Below, piece by piece: positions 1-6,046 of a stretch of 8,007 nucleotides of DNA. The stretch is from Alphaproteobacteria bacterium. Lineage in GTDB: Bacteria; Pseudomonadota; Alphaproteobacteria; DSM-16000; Inquilinaceae. A program made the position numbers and the translations under genes. Numbering within the stretch: the first letter of the stretch is position 1; the number at the start of each line of letters is the position of its first letter. The notes under the pieces are model-generated. The model was not told the origin of the DNA and made no database searches. It saw nothing but the letters and a program-made list of their open reading frames with translations. Location: assembly GCA_029263555.1 (NCBI GenBank), contig JAJUFW010000111.1, forward strand, positions 1 through 8,007, given 5' to 3'.

Positions 1-273
1 CCCGAAGGCGTTGAAGACGGCACCGACCCGGCCTGCGGCGACCGCCGATTCGAGATCGGCCGTCACCTCCGGACCGGTGACGGCGAGCGTGCTGGAGACC
101 AGGGTCAGCTGCCCGACCTTCTCCTCCAGGCTCATGCGGGCGATCAGGTCGTCGATCATCGCGTCGCTTCCGGTCGGACCACCTTCGGCGGCCCCGGCCG
201 GCGCGGCCGCAATTCCGGCCGCGAACACCATGGCCGCAATCCGTCGTAAAGAAAGGCCGGGAGATCCCGCCAT
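1..273 (-). CDS. bglX: Periplasmic beta-glucosidase, GH3 family, BglX type (N-terminal 91 residues, truncated by window edge)
   Basis: GH3 enzymes of this type hydrolyse beta-glucosides in the periplasm. Reading the minus strand from ATG at 273 gives an uninterrupted frame to position 1. Residues 1-29 look like a Sec signal peptide: an LRR basic patch, a hydrophobic stretch (IAAMVFAAGIAAAPAG), and an AxA-like cleavage site near GAA-E. The mature start carries the family signature: IDDLIARMSLEEKVGQLTLVS (residues 40-60) followed by AAGRVGAVFNAFG, matching the BglX opening (LL.KMT..EKIGQL, then GQVGAIFN). A good ribosome-binding site (GGAGAG, about 276-281) precedes the ATG. The catalytic Asp and the C-terminal domain lie outside the window, so activity cannot be judged. 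It follows the metal transporter operon on the same strand with 120 bp between and no functional link. I am confident of the family, less so of BglX versus another GH3 paralogue. Confidence 0.85.
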   Translation of the reverse strand, partial: MAGSPGLSLRRIAAMVFAAGIAAAPAGAAEGGPTGSDAMIDDLIARMSLEEKVGQLTLVSSTLAVTGPEVTADLESAVAAGRVGAVFNAFG

Positions 274-313
274 GCCTCTCCTTTCGTCGGCGTCCAAGAG
301 ATCAAGGAACGCG

Positions 314-335
314 GCCGGCCGAACACCGGTCCGGC
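314..335. repeat. Inverted repeat in the sitD-bglX gap
   Basis: GCCGGCCG (314-321) pairs with CGG-T-CCGGC (327-335), with one bulged T and a 5-nt loop. It lies in the 120 bp between sitD and bglX. It could be a transcript hairpin downstream of sitD or chance in GC-rich DNA. No run of T follows on either strand. Confidence 0.3.
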
Positions 336-362
336 AGCGCCGCAGGATAACGCCCGGAGGAC

Positions 363-383
363 CCGCCCGTCAGCCCCGGGCGG
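363..383 (-). terminator. Hairpin just after sitD stop, possible terminator without U-tract
   Basis: A 7-bp perfect stem (363-369 with 377-383, CCGCCCG-type arms) and a 7-nt loop begin about 10 bases past the sitD stop codon. Its position fits the end of the transporter operon transcript. The minus strand after the stem lacks a T-run, so it is not a canonical intrinsic terminator. It may stabilise the 3' end or work with Rho. No convincing promoter for bglX is visible in 274-362. Confidence 0.35.
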
Positions 384-393
384 CCGCAAGAGG

Positions 394-1338
394 TCAGGCC
401 GGGATCTCGCCCCGGCGGGAGAGTGCCCGGGCGACCACGCCGTAACGCGGGGCGAACAGCATGGCAAGGAGCTGGAACACGCCGCCGACGGCGGCGATCA
501 TCCCGGCCGCCGTCAGCGAGTTCGCGGCGCCGATCCACAGCGGCACGAACGCCGCGAAGACATAGCCCAGGATCCCGCTCAGGATCGCGAAGACGACGCT
601 GAGCACGAGCTGGCGCGACAGCCGGTCGGTCAGCATCCGGGCGGTGGCGGCCGGACAGATGAACATGGCGATGACGAGGATCGAGCCGACCGCCTCGAAC
701 GCGGCGACGGCAACCATCAGGATCAGGCCGGCATTCACCCAGGAGGCCCGGATGCCGAGGCTGGTGGCGAGCGCCGGGTCGAAGGTGGTGATCTTCAGCT
801 CCTTGTAGAACAGGAGGACGAGTGCGACCGTCAGAAGGGCGACCGCCGCCAGCACGGTGATCGAATGCGGCAGCGCCGCCCAGATCGCCGGGTCCAGCAG
901 CGACGCCCAGTCCGTCGGCCCCCGCCAGTAGGTCAGCTCCACCGCGCCGTAGAGGGCATGCTGGGCATCCAGGTCGACACGGGTACCGACCCCCTGCTCC
1001 AGCATGACGACGCCGGCGGCGAACATCACCGTGAAGACGACGCCCATGGCGGCCCCGGTTTCCAGGCGGCCAAGGCGGCGGATGGCTTCGATCAGGAGGA
1101 CGGCGATCACCGAGGCGGCGAGGGCGCCCGCCATCATCGGCAGGGTCGCGATCGAGCCCGAGATCATGAAGCCGGCGACGATACCCGGCAGCACCACATG
1201 GGAAAGCGCATCTCCGATCAGGGCCTGCCGCCTCAGCACGAGGAAGGTGCCGAGAAGGGCGCAAGGAATGCCGGCCAGCGTTCCCACCAGCATGGCCGGC
1301 AGGTCGATCGTCAGAAAATCGGCGAGCGTGATCTCCAT
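394..1338 (-). CDS. sitD: Mn/Fe(Zn)-type ABC transporter, membrane permease 2 (SitD/MntD/YtgD-like, ABC-3 family)
   Basis: A 314-residue inner-membrane permease of the ABC-3 family (ZnuB/TroD/SitD), half of the channel for metal delivered by the binding protein. It has about eight hydrophobic segments, including 15-36, 43-62, 64-84, 98-114, 157-177, 201-233, 244-268 and 278-297. The family's ATPase-contact region is visible as EAVGSILVIAMFICPAATARM (215-235), as is the LGTFLVLRRQALIGDALSHVVLPG block near the N terminus. ATG at 1338 is chosen because GGGAG lies 9 nt upstream, inside the end of sitC. An in-frame extension to 2265 exists but runs through sitC on the same strand and has no membrane character, so it is a shadow. 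Only 5 nt separate it from the sitC stop, implying translational coupling. It is the last gene of the operon. Length and topology are normal. Confidence 0.9.
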   Translation of the reverse strand: MEITLADFLTIDLPAMLVGTLAGIPCALLGTFLVLRRQALIGDALSHVVLPGIVAGFMISGSIATLPMMAGALAASVIAVLLIEAIRRLGRLETGAAMGVVFTVMFAAGVVMLEQGVGTRVDLDAQHALYGAVELTYWRGPTDWASLLDPAIWAALPHSITVLAAVALLTVALVLLFYKELKITTFDPALATSLGIRASWVNAGLILMVAVAAFEAVGSILVIAMFICPAATARMLTDRLSRQLVLSVVFAILSGILGYVFAAFVPLWIGAANSLTAAGMIAAVGGVFQLLAMLFAPRYGVVARALSRRGEIPA

Positions 1339-1343
1339 GGCTG

Positions 1344-2549
1344 TCAACTCCCGGCCAGGCGAAGCCGCCGTTCGAGCTCGGCGACCAGATCGCCCGGCAG
1401 GACGCGGTCGATGGGAACGCGCGCCCAGTCCTCGCAGGCCATCGCCTCCTGCGGGAAATCCTCGAGGTAGCGCAGCCACAGAGCCTGGTCCCGCGCCGTG
1501 GCCCGGGCAGCCTCGAGTCCCCGCGCCGTCGGTTGTCCGGCCCGGTCGAGAAATCCCTTGAGGCGGAGAATTCCGGCCTGGACCGGGGTCGGGTTCCGGC
1601 CGTCGGCGACGGCCATGAGACCCCGTCGCTCGGCCTCTCCCCACCGGAAGCGGAGCTGGCGAATGGCGCCGGCGATCACGCCGCGCTTCGGGGCGACGAT
1701 GAGGCTGACGGCGAACAGCGCCCCCGCGGTCAGGACGATCACCCCGCCGGCCGGCAGGCGCGGCACCAGGGCGGAAGCGGCCGCGCCCAGATAGCCGCTG
1801 AGCCCGCCGAACACGCCCGCGATCAGGGTCATGCCCTTGAGATCGTCGGTCCAGAACCGGGCGGCCACCGGCGGAATGACCAGAAGCGCCACGATCAGGA
1901 CAAGCCCGACCGTCTTGAGCCCGATCGAGACGGCCAGCAGCAGCAGCGCAAGCATGAGCAGGTCGAGCTTGCGGACGGGCCAGCCCTGGGCGGTCGCGAA
2001 GTCCTGGTCGAAGCACAGGACCTTGAATTCCTTGAAGAACAGGAGGCAGAGCAGGATGACAACGACCGATCCGGCGCCGATGATCCAGACCTCTGCCAGG
2101 CTGAGCGCGGCGCTCTGCCCCATGAGGAAGCTGTTGAGGCCGGCGCGGGCACCGCCCGGCAGGGACTGGATATAGCTCAAGAGCACCGTGCCGATGCCGA
2201 AATAGACGCTGAGGACGGTGCCGATCGCCGCGTCCTCGGGCAGGCGCGTATGATCCCGGATCCACTGCACGGACAGGATGCCGAGCGCGCCGGTCGCGCC
2301 CGCGCCGATCAGCAGGATCGGCAGGTTGCGGCCGCCGTCGAGTCCGAGCGCGTAGGCCGTAAGGAAGCCGAGCCCCACGCCCGGCAGGGTCGCATGGCCC
2401 ACGGCGTCGCTGATCAGGGCGCGGCGGCGCAGCAGCACGAAGGTGCCGATCGCGGCCGATCCGATGCCGAGCAGCGTCACCCCGATCAGCACGACCGAGG
2501 TGTTGTAGCCGGCCTGAAGCGACAGTATCGACCAGAAATGCGCCAGCAT
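1344..2549 (-). CDS. sitC: Mn/Fe(Zn)-type ABC transporter, membrane permease 1 with cytoplasmic C-terminal domain (SitC/YtgC-like)
   Basis: A 401-residue ABC-3 family permease. Residues 1-290 form the membrane domain, with hydrophobic segments near 17-40, 52-69, 77-95, 108-127, 152-171, 196-228, 240-261 and 267-286. The motif KTVGLVLIVALLVIPPVAARF (212-232) is the family's ATPase-contact region. Residues 300-401 are an extra hydrophilic domain: 322-350 (AGILRLKGFLDRAGQPTARG) and 351-396 (ALWLRYLEDF...) resemble the end of a winged helix plus the dimerisation helices of DtxR/MntR proteins, as in chlamydial YtgCR, but the usual metal-binding His/Glu positions are not conserved. ATG at 2549 lies 7 nt after the sitB stop. 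The ATG at 2606 would overlap sitB by 50 nt and adds 19 non-family residues, so I reject it. Neither start has a strong Shine-Dalgarno. It pairs with SitD to form a heterodimeric channel. Confidence 0.88.
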   Translation of the reverse strand: MLAHFWSILSLQAGYNTSVVLIGVTLLGIGSAAIGTFVLLRRRALISDAVGHATLPGVGLGFLTAYALGLDGGRNLPILLIGAGATGALGILSVQWIRDHTRLPEDAAIGTVLSVYFGIGTVLLSYIQSLPGGARAGLNSFLMGQSAALSLAEVWIIGAGSVVVILLCLLFFKEFKVLCFDQDFATAQGWPVRKLDLLMLALLLLAVSIGLKTVGLVLIVALLVIPPVAARFWTDDLKGMTLIAGVFGGLSGYLGAAASALVPRLPAGGVIVLTAGALFAVSLIVAPKRGVIAGAIRQLRFRWGEAERRGLMAVADGRNPTPVQAGILRLKGFLDRAGQPTARGLEAARATARDQALWLRYLEDFPQEAMACEDWARVPIDRVLPGDLVAELERRLRLAGS

Positions 2550-2556
2550 GCCGCGA

Positions 2557-3354
2557 TCAGCCGCGGACGGCGGCAACGAGTTCGGGCGGCGCAAGCCGGC
2601 CGCCATAGGCGCGCTGGAGATTGGCCTCGGTAAAGGCCTCCTTCACCGGCCCGGCGGCGATGCGCCGCAGGTTGAGCAGCAGGACGTGATCGAAATATTC
2701 GGGGACGGTCTGCAGATCGTGATGCACGCAGATCACGGTGCGGCCGGCCCGCTCCAGTTCCCGGAGGACATCGATGATGGCCCGCTCGGTCGCGGCATCG
2801 ACGCCGGCGAAGGGTTCGTCCATCAGATAGAGCTGCGCATCCTGGGCCAGGGCCCGCGCCAGGAAGACGCGCTGCTGCTGCCCGCCCGAAAGCTGGCCGA
2901 TCTGCCGGTCGGCGAAGTCGGCCATGCCGACGCGGTCGAGCTGCGCCCGCGCCTCCTCGAGATGCCGGCGACGGACGGGACGGCACCATCCGAGCCGGCC
3001 GTACAGCCCCATCGCCACGACGTCGACCGCAGAGGTCGGAAAGTCCCAGTCGACGCTCTCCCGCTGCGGAACGTAGCCGATCGCCCGGCGCTGGCTCTCC
3101 ACCGGCTTGCCGAAGACCAGAACCTCGCCGCCGACACGGGGAACGAGGCCCAGGACCGCCTTGATGAAGGTCGACTTGCCGGCGCCGTTCGGGCCGACGA
3201 TCGCGATCCTGCCGCCCGCGGGCGCCGTGAAATCGACATTCCACAGGACCGGCTTTCGGTGATAGGCGACGGTCAAATCGCGGACCGCGAGCGGAGCGGC
3301 CGTTCCGGCCCTGGCCGCGATTGCCTGTTCAAGCGGTTCGACGGCGCGCAACAT
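2557..3354 (-). CDS. sitB: Mn/Fe(Zn)-type ABC transporter, ATP-binding protein (SitB/MntB/YtgB-like)
   Basis: A 265-residue cytoplasmic ATPase that powers the transporter. All nucleotide-binding motifs are intact: Walker A GPNGAGKST (54-62), Q-loop PQ (Q97), signature LSGGQ (155-159), Walker B LYLMDE (175-180), D-loop around 184-186 and switch His H212 (VHHDL). The stretch QRESVDWDFPTSAVDVVAMG (97-116) is typical of the Mn/Fe/Zn subgroup of ABC ATPases. The first 20 residues are a variable leader before the conserved LAVRDLTVAY. ATG at 3354 overlaps the sitA stop in a TGATG arrangement (1-nt overlap), a classic coupling signal, with only a weak GAGAT upstream. It lies between sitA and sitC in the order expected for sit/ytg operons. 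Confidence 0.93.
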   Translation of the reverse strand: MLRAVEPLEQAIAARAGTAAPLAVRDLTVAYHRKPVLWNVDFTAPAGGRIAIVGPNGAGKSTFIKAVLGLVPRVGGEVLVFGKPVESQRRAIGYVPQRESVDWDFPTSAVDVVAMGLYGRLGWCRPVRRRHLEEARAQLDRVGMADFADRQIGQLSGGQQQRVFLARALAQDAQLYLMDEPFAGVDAATERAIIDVLRELERAGRTVICVHHDLQTVPEYFDHVLLLNLRRIAAGPVKEAFTEANLQRAYGGRLAPPELVAAVRG

Positions 3355-4352
3355 CAGTTCATCTCGATCTGGAGCTGGCCGTTCAGGCCGTCCGGCGGGG
3401 CGGTTCCGCCCAGAGCCAGCGAAATGACCGTCGCATTGTGGTCGATCATCCCGACATAGGTTCCGGTATAGGTGCCGGGTTCACCCATGGCGTCCGAATA
3501 GAGCGTGCCTCCGATCGTGACCTCGTGGCCGCGGGCCGCCGCCCCTTCGATCAGGGCGCGGACGTTCCGGTCGGACACCGACGTTTCGACGAAGACGGCG
3601 CCGATGCGGCGTTCGACCAGAAGCCGCACAACCTCCTCGATCCGTCGCACGCCGGCTTCGCTTTCCGTGCTGATTCCCTGGATGCCGACCACCTCCAGCC
3701 CATAGGCGTGGCCCAGATAGGCGAAGGCGTCATGGGCGGTGACGAGAACGCGGGCCCGTTCGGGAATGCTGCCGAGCGCGTCGCGGACATAGGCGTCCAG
3801 CCGCTCCAGCTCGCGCAAATAGGCATCCGCGTTCCGCCGGTAGGTCGCGGCATTCTCGGGATCCGTTTCGGCCAGGATGTCGGCGACCGTGCGCGCGCCC
3901 TCCATCCAGGCCGAAACGTCCATCCAGACATGCGGGTCATGCCGGGAGGTGCCGGACTGGCCGGCAAGGAGGCGGCTTTCGTCCAGCCGTTCCGTCACCG
4001 CCACGACCGGCTTGTCGTCGGCCATCCGGTCGAGGACGTCCCCCATCTGCCCTTCCAGGTGGAGGCCGTTGTAGAAGATCAGGTCCGCCCGGGCGAGACG
4101 GGCAATGTCGGAGCGCGTCGGCCGGTAGAGATGCGGATCGACCCCAGCACCCATCAGCGTCTCCACCTCCGCCAGTTCGCCCGCGACGTTGCGGACGATA
4201 TCGCCGACCTGCGCGGTCGTGGTGACGATGGTCCGGTCCGGTCCGGCGACGGCGAATCCGGAAAGGCCAATCCCCGCCGAAAGGCCCAGCCCCAGTGCGG
4301 CCACCCGAAGCGTCTTCAGAAAATGCCGTCGTCCCGAATGGCCGACTGTCAT
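3354..4352 (-). CDS. sitA: Metal-binding periplasmic protein of the Mn/Fe(Zn) ABC transporter (SitA/MntA/TroA-like), Tat-type signal
   Basis: A 332-residue cluster A-I (TroA/PsaA/ZnuA family) solute-binding protein that captures a divalent metal in the periplasm. Predicted ligands are H74 (DPHLY), H141 (DPHVW), H207 (TAHDAF) and D287 (YSDAMG). Their spacings (66 between the second and third, 80 between the third and fourth) match TroA's His3-Asp set rather than PsaA's His2-Glu-Asp. There is no His-rich Zn loop. The signal region has a twin arginine (GRRHFLK, 7-13), a hydrophobic stretch (17-35) and an AVA-G cleavage candidate near 34-37. GTG at 4358 is in frame, but AAAGGGG at 4360-4366 sits 7 nt from ATG 4352 and only 1 nt from the GTG, so ATG is preferred. 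First gene of the operon. Mn as the main substrate is inferred from the adjacent mntR and operator; Fe or Zn transport is not excluded. Confidence 0.92.
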   Translation of the reverse strand: MTVGHSGRRHFLKTLRVAALGLGLSAGIGLSGFAVAGPDRTIVTTTAQVGDIVRNVAGELAEVETLMGAGVDPHLYRPTRSDIARLARADLIFYNGLHLEGQMGDVLDRMADDKPVVAVTERLDESRLLAGQSGTSRHDPHVWMDVSAWMEGARTVADILAETDPENAATYRRNADAYLRELERLDAYVRDALGSIPERARVLVTAHDAFAYLGHAYGLEVVGIQGISTESEAGVRRIEEVVRLLVERRIGAVFVETSVSDRNVRALIEGAAARGHEVTIGGTLYSDAMGEPGTYTGTYVGMIDHNATVISLALGGTAPPDGLNGQLQIEMN

Positions 4353-4428
4353 GGCCACGCCCCTTTCGTCCCTTTGGCCCCGATTTGCGAAAGATAACCC
4401 TTAGACCGACGTAGAGTTTCAATATGCA

Positions 4429-4444
4429 ACAGGATGAAGCCTGT
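4429..4444. repeat. Inverted repeat over the sitA -10/start region
   Basis: ACAGG (4429-4433) and CCTGT (4440-4444) flank a 6-nt spacer, with partial AATAT/ATATT extension (4421-4425, 4445-4449). It overlaps the proposed sitA -10 hexamer and start point. It could be a second operator or a short 5' leader hairpin. Its sequence does not match the MntR box. Confidence 0.3.
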
Positions 4445-4471
4445 ATATTTGTTTTTTGGCGAGGCTGTCAA
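4442..4471 (-). promoter_or_regulatory. Putative sigma70-type promoter of the sitABCD operon
   Basis: On the minus strand a consensus -35 TTGACA (4471-4466) is followed after 18 nt by TATACA (4447-4442). Transcription would begin near 4435, giving an mRNA leader of about 83 nt before the sitA ATG. The -35 box touches the MntR-type operator (4471-4490), so a bound repressor would block polymerase. Confidence 0.65.
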
Positions 4472-4490
4472 GTGTAGCAACGGCTACATT
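4471..4490. promoter_or_regulatory. MntR operator (MntR box)
   Basis: AGTGTAGC-AACG-GCTACATT is an inverted repeat whose inner 6 bp arms (TGTAGC/GCTACA) are perfect, with one mismatch in the outer 2 bp. It has the architecture I recall for the enterobacterial MntR box (half-site ending TAGC, 4-nt spacer, GCTA). It lies between mntR and the transporter it should control, directly upstream of both -35 boxes. One bound MntR dimer could therefore repress both directions in Mn(II)-replete cells. Confidence 0.75.
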
Positions 4491-4492
4491 CA

Positions 4493-4521
4493 TTGACGCA
4501 CGTCGCCCGGCTTGGGATAAC
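4493..4521 (+). promoter_or_regulatory. Putative sigma70-type promoter of mntR
   Basis: TTGACG (4493-4498) and GATAAC (4516-4521) are separated by an optimal 17 nt. The expected start site, about 7 nt past the -10, falls on the mntR ATG at 4528, which would make the transcript leaderless. The -35 lies 2 bp from the MntR operator, suggesting autoregulation. Confidence 0.55.
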
Positions 4522-4527
4522 GCCGGA

Positions 4528-5007
4528 ATGATGTCCACCGCTCAACGCAAGTCCCCGCGCGGCAGCGCCCCGACCCTGCCGACGGCGGAGCGCCACGCCG
4601 AGGCGTTCGAACACATCCGCTCGGCCCACCAGACCGAGACGGCCGAAGATTACGTCGAGATGATCGCCGATCTGATCGACGCCCATGGCGAGGCCAGGCT
4701 GGTCGACATCGCCGGCCGGTTCGGGGTCTCGCACCCAACCGCCAAGAAGATCATCGACCGGCTGCAGCGCGAAGGCCTGGTCACCAGCCGTCCCTACCGG
4801 TCGATCTTTCTGACCGACAAGGGACGGTCGCTGGCGGAATACTGCAAGCGGCGCCACCAGGTCGTTCTGGCCTTCCTGAAGGCGCTCGGCGTCAGCGACC
4901 GCAACGCCGAGATCGACGCCGAAGGCATCGAGCACCACGTCAGCAAGGAGACGCTGGAGGCGTTCGCCGCGTTCGTGACCCGGGAATCCGGCAGCGGGCA
5001 GAGCTGA
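4528..5007 (+). CDS. mntR: Manganese-responsive transcriptional repressor MntR (DtxR family)
   Basis: A 159-residue cytoplasmic DtxR-family regulator, close in length and sequence to E. coli MntR. The winged helix spans roughly residues 40-100 (DYVEMIADLI, ARLVDIAGRFGVSHPTAKKIIDRLQREGLV, then the wing YRSIFLTDKGR), followed by a dimerisation domain. Ligand positions by analogy with Bacillus subtilis MntR are all present: D41 and E44 (EDYVEMI), H110 (RRHQVV), and E132, E135 and H136 (DAEGIEHHVS). It lacks the SH3-like domain of DtxR/IdeR. The start is ATG 4528 or 4531. A TTG at 4456 is in frame, but that extension would encode the operator and promoter, so I reject it. No real Shine-Dalgarno precedes the ATG pair. 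It is divergent from sitABCD and probably represses that operon and itself. It converges on the FAH gene, with 18 bp between stops. Confidence 0.93.
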   Translation: MMSTAQRKSPRGSAPTLPTAERHAEAFEHIRSAHQTETAEDYVEMIADLIDAHGEARLVDIAGRFGVSHPTAKKIIDRLQREGLVTSRPYRSIFLTDKGRSLAEYCKRRHQVVLAFLKALGVSDRNAEIDAEGIEHHVSKETLEAFAAFVTRESGSGQS

Positions 5008-5025
5008 TCCTGCGGCCATCCCGCC

Positions 5026-6033
5026 TCAGGACCGGCACACCACCTCGTTCTCGATCGCCCCGAAGATCGACCTTCCGTCCGCGCCCAGCACCTCTATGCG
5101 GACGCGGTCGCCGAAGCGCAGGAACGGGGTGCGGGGACTGCCGTCCAAAATCGTTTCGACGGTCCGCTGCTCAGCGATACAGGAATACCCGACCCCGCCC
5201 TGGTCGACCGGCCGGCCGGGGCCGCCATCCTGCCGGTTCGACACCGTGCCCGAGCCGATGATGCTGCCGACGCCGAGATGCCGGGTTCGGGCCGCATGGG
5301 CGATCAGGCACGGAAAGTCGAACGTCATGTCGACGCCGGCATTCGGCCGTCCGAAGAGCCTGCCGTTCACGTGGCTGAGAAGCGGCAGGGCGACCTTCCC
5401 GCCGTCCCAGGCCGATCCGAGTTCGCCCGGCGTGACCGCGACGGGCGCGAACGCGGAAGCCGGCTTGCTCTGGAAGAAGCCGAAGCCCTTGGCCAGTTCC
5501 GGCGGGACCAGGCCTCGCAGGCTGACGTCGTTGACGAGCGTCAGGAGCTTGATATGCCCGCGCGCCCCGTCGGCCGCGATTCCCATCGGGACGTCGTCGG
5601 TAATAACCGCGACCTCGCTTTCGAAATCTATCCCGTCGTCCTCCGAGACGGCCTCGATGGGATCGGCCGGACCGATGAACCGGTCGGACCCGCCCTGATA
5701 CATCAAGGGATCGGTCCAGAAGCTTGCCGGCAGTTCGGCCCCGCGGGCCCGGCGGACCAGGGCCACGTGATTCACATAGGCCGATCCGTCGGCCCATTGA
5801 TAGGCGCGGGGCAACGGCGCCGCGCAGGCACGGGGGTCGAACGGAAAGGCCTCCGGATTTCCCGCGATCCCGTCATAGACCGCCCGAAGCCGCGGCGCAG
5901 TCTCGACCCAGTCGTCCAGCGCCGCCTGGAGCGTCGGGGCGATGTCCGGCACCCGGACCGCGCGGCTCAGGTCCCGGTCGACCACGACCAGCGTACCGTC
6001 CCGGCCACCTTCCCTCAACGACGCCAGCTTCAA
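5026..6033 (-). CDS. fahA: Fumarylacetoacetate hydrolase (fumarylacetoacetase, FAH superfamily)
   Basis: A 335-residue cytoplasmic enzyme that cleaves fumarylacetoacetate to fumarate and acetoacetate, the last step of tyrosine/homogentisate breakdown. The catalytic pair is visible in YQWADGSAYVNH: D82 and H89 keep the 7-residue spacing of mouse D126/H133. Metal ligands are likely E138 and E140 (DFESEVAV) and D169 (VND). K190 (FQSKPASAF) and the GSIIGSGTVSN block (256-266) are typical of fumarylacetoacetase rather than other FAH-fold hydrolases. Translation starts at TTG (6031-6033): AAGGAG lies 7 nt upstream, no ATG is available, and MKLASLREGGRDG is the usual family N terminus. The gene follows hmgA by 12 nt, and its ribosome-binding site abuts the hmgA stop. 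The symbol could equally be hmgB. Confidence 0.92.
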   Translation of the reverse strand: MKLASLREGGRDGTLVVVDRDLSRAVRVPDIAPTLQAALDDWVETAPRLRAVYDGIAGNPEAFPFDPRACAAPLPRAYQWADGSAYVNHVALVRRARGAELPASFWTDPLMYQGGSDRFIGPADPIEAVSEDDGIDFESEVAVITDDVPMGIAADGARGHIKLLTLVNDVSLRGLVPPELAKGFGFFQSKPASAFAPVAVTPGELGSAWDGGKVALPLLSHVNGRLFGRPNAGVDMTFDFPCLIAHAARTRHLGVGSIIGSGTVSNRQDGGPGRPVDQGGVGYSCIAEQRTVETILDGSPRTPFLRFGDRVRIEVLGADGRSIFGAIENEVVCRS

Positions 6034-6037
6034 TGGG

Positions 6038-6046
6038 CCTCTCCTT
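6038..6046 (-). promoter_or_regulatory. Strong ribosome-binding site that fixes the fahA TTG start
   Basis: AAGGAGAGG on the minus strand, with the GGAG core at 6044-6041 exactly 7 nt from TTG 6033. Its first A is the last base of the hmgA stop codon TGA (6048-6046). This supports coupled translation of the two catabolic genes. Confidence 0.75.

Noticed and set aside
394..2265. Long minus-strand frame extending sitD upstream to 623 codons
   Set aside because: The upstream half is an Arg/Gly/Pro-rich shadow of sitC in another frame. The family-like protein begins at ATG 1338 with a ribosome-binding site.
1533..4397. Large plus-strand frames opposite the sit operon (1533-2633, 2548-3459, 3321-4397)
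   Set aside because: They lie antisense to intact transporter genes and show no recognisable motifs, so they are GC-driven shadows.
4353..4435. Mn riboswitch (yybP-ykoY) in the sitA leader
   Set aside because: The leader of about 83 nt lacks the conserved yybP-ykoY core and is shorter than usual. Regulation is adequately explained by the MntR operator.
4456..4527. 24-codon N-terminal extension of mntR from TTG 4456
   Set aside because: It would place the operator and the promoter inside the coding region, lacks a ribosome-binding site, and is not part of the MntR family.
5008..5031. Possible bidirectional terminator between mntR and fahA
   Set aside because: TCCTG/CAGGA arms with an inner CGG/CCG can pair, but with an asymmetric 3-nt bulge and no T-run on either strand. 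Too weak to annotate.
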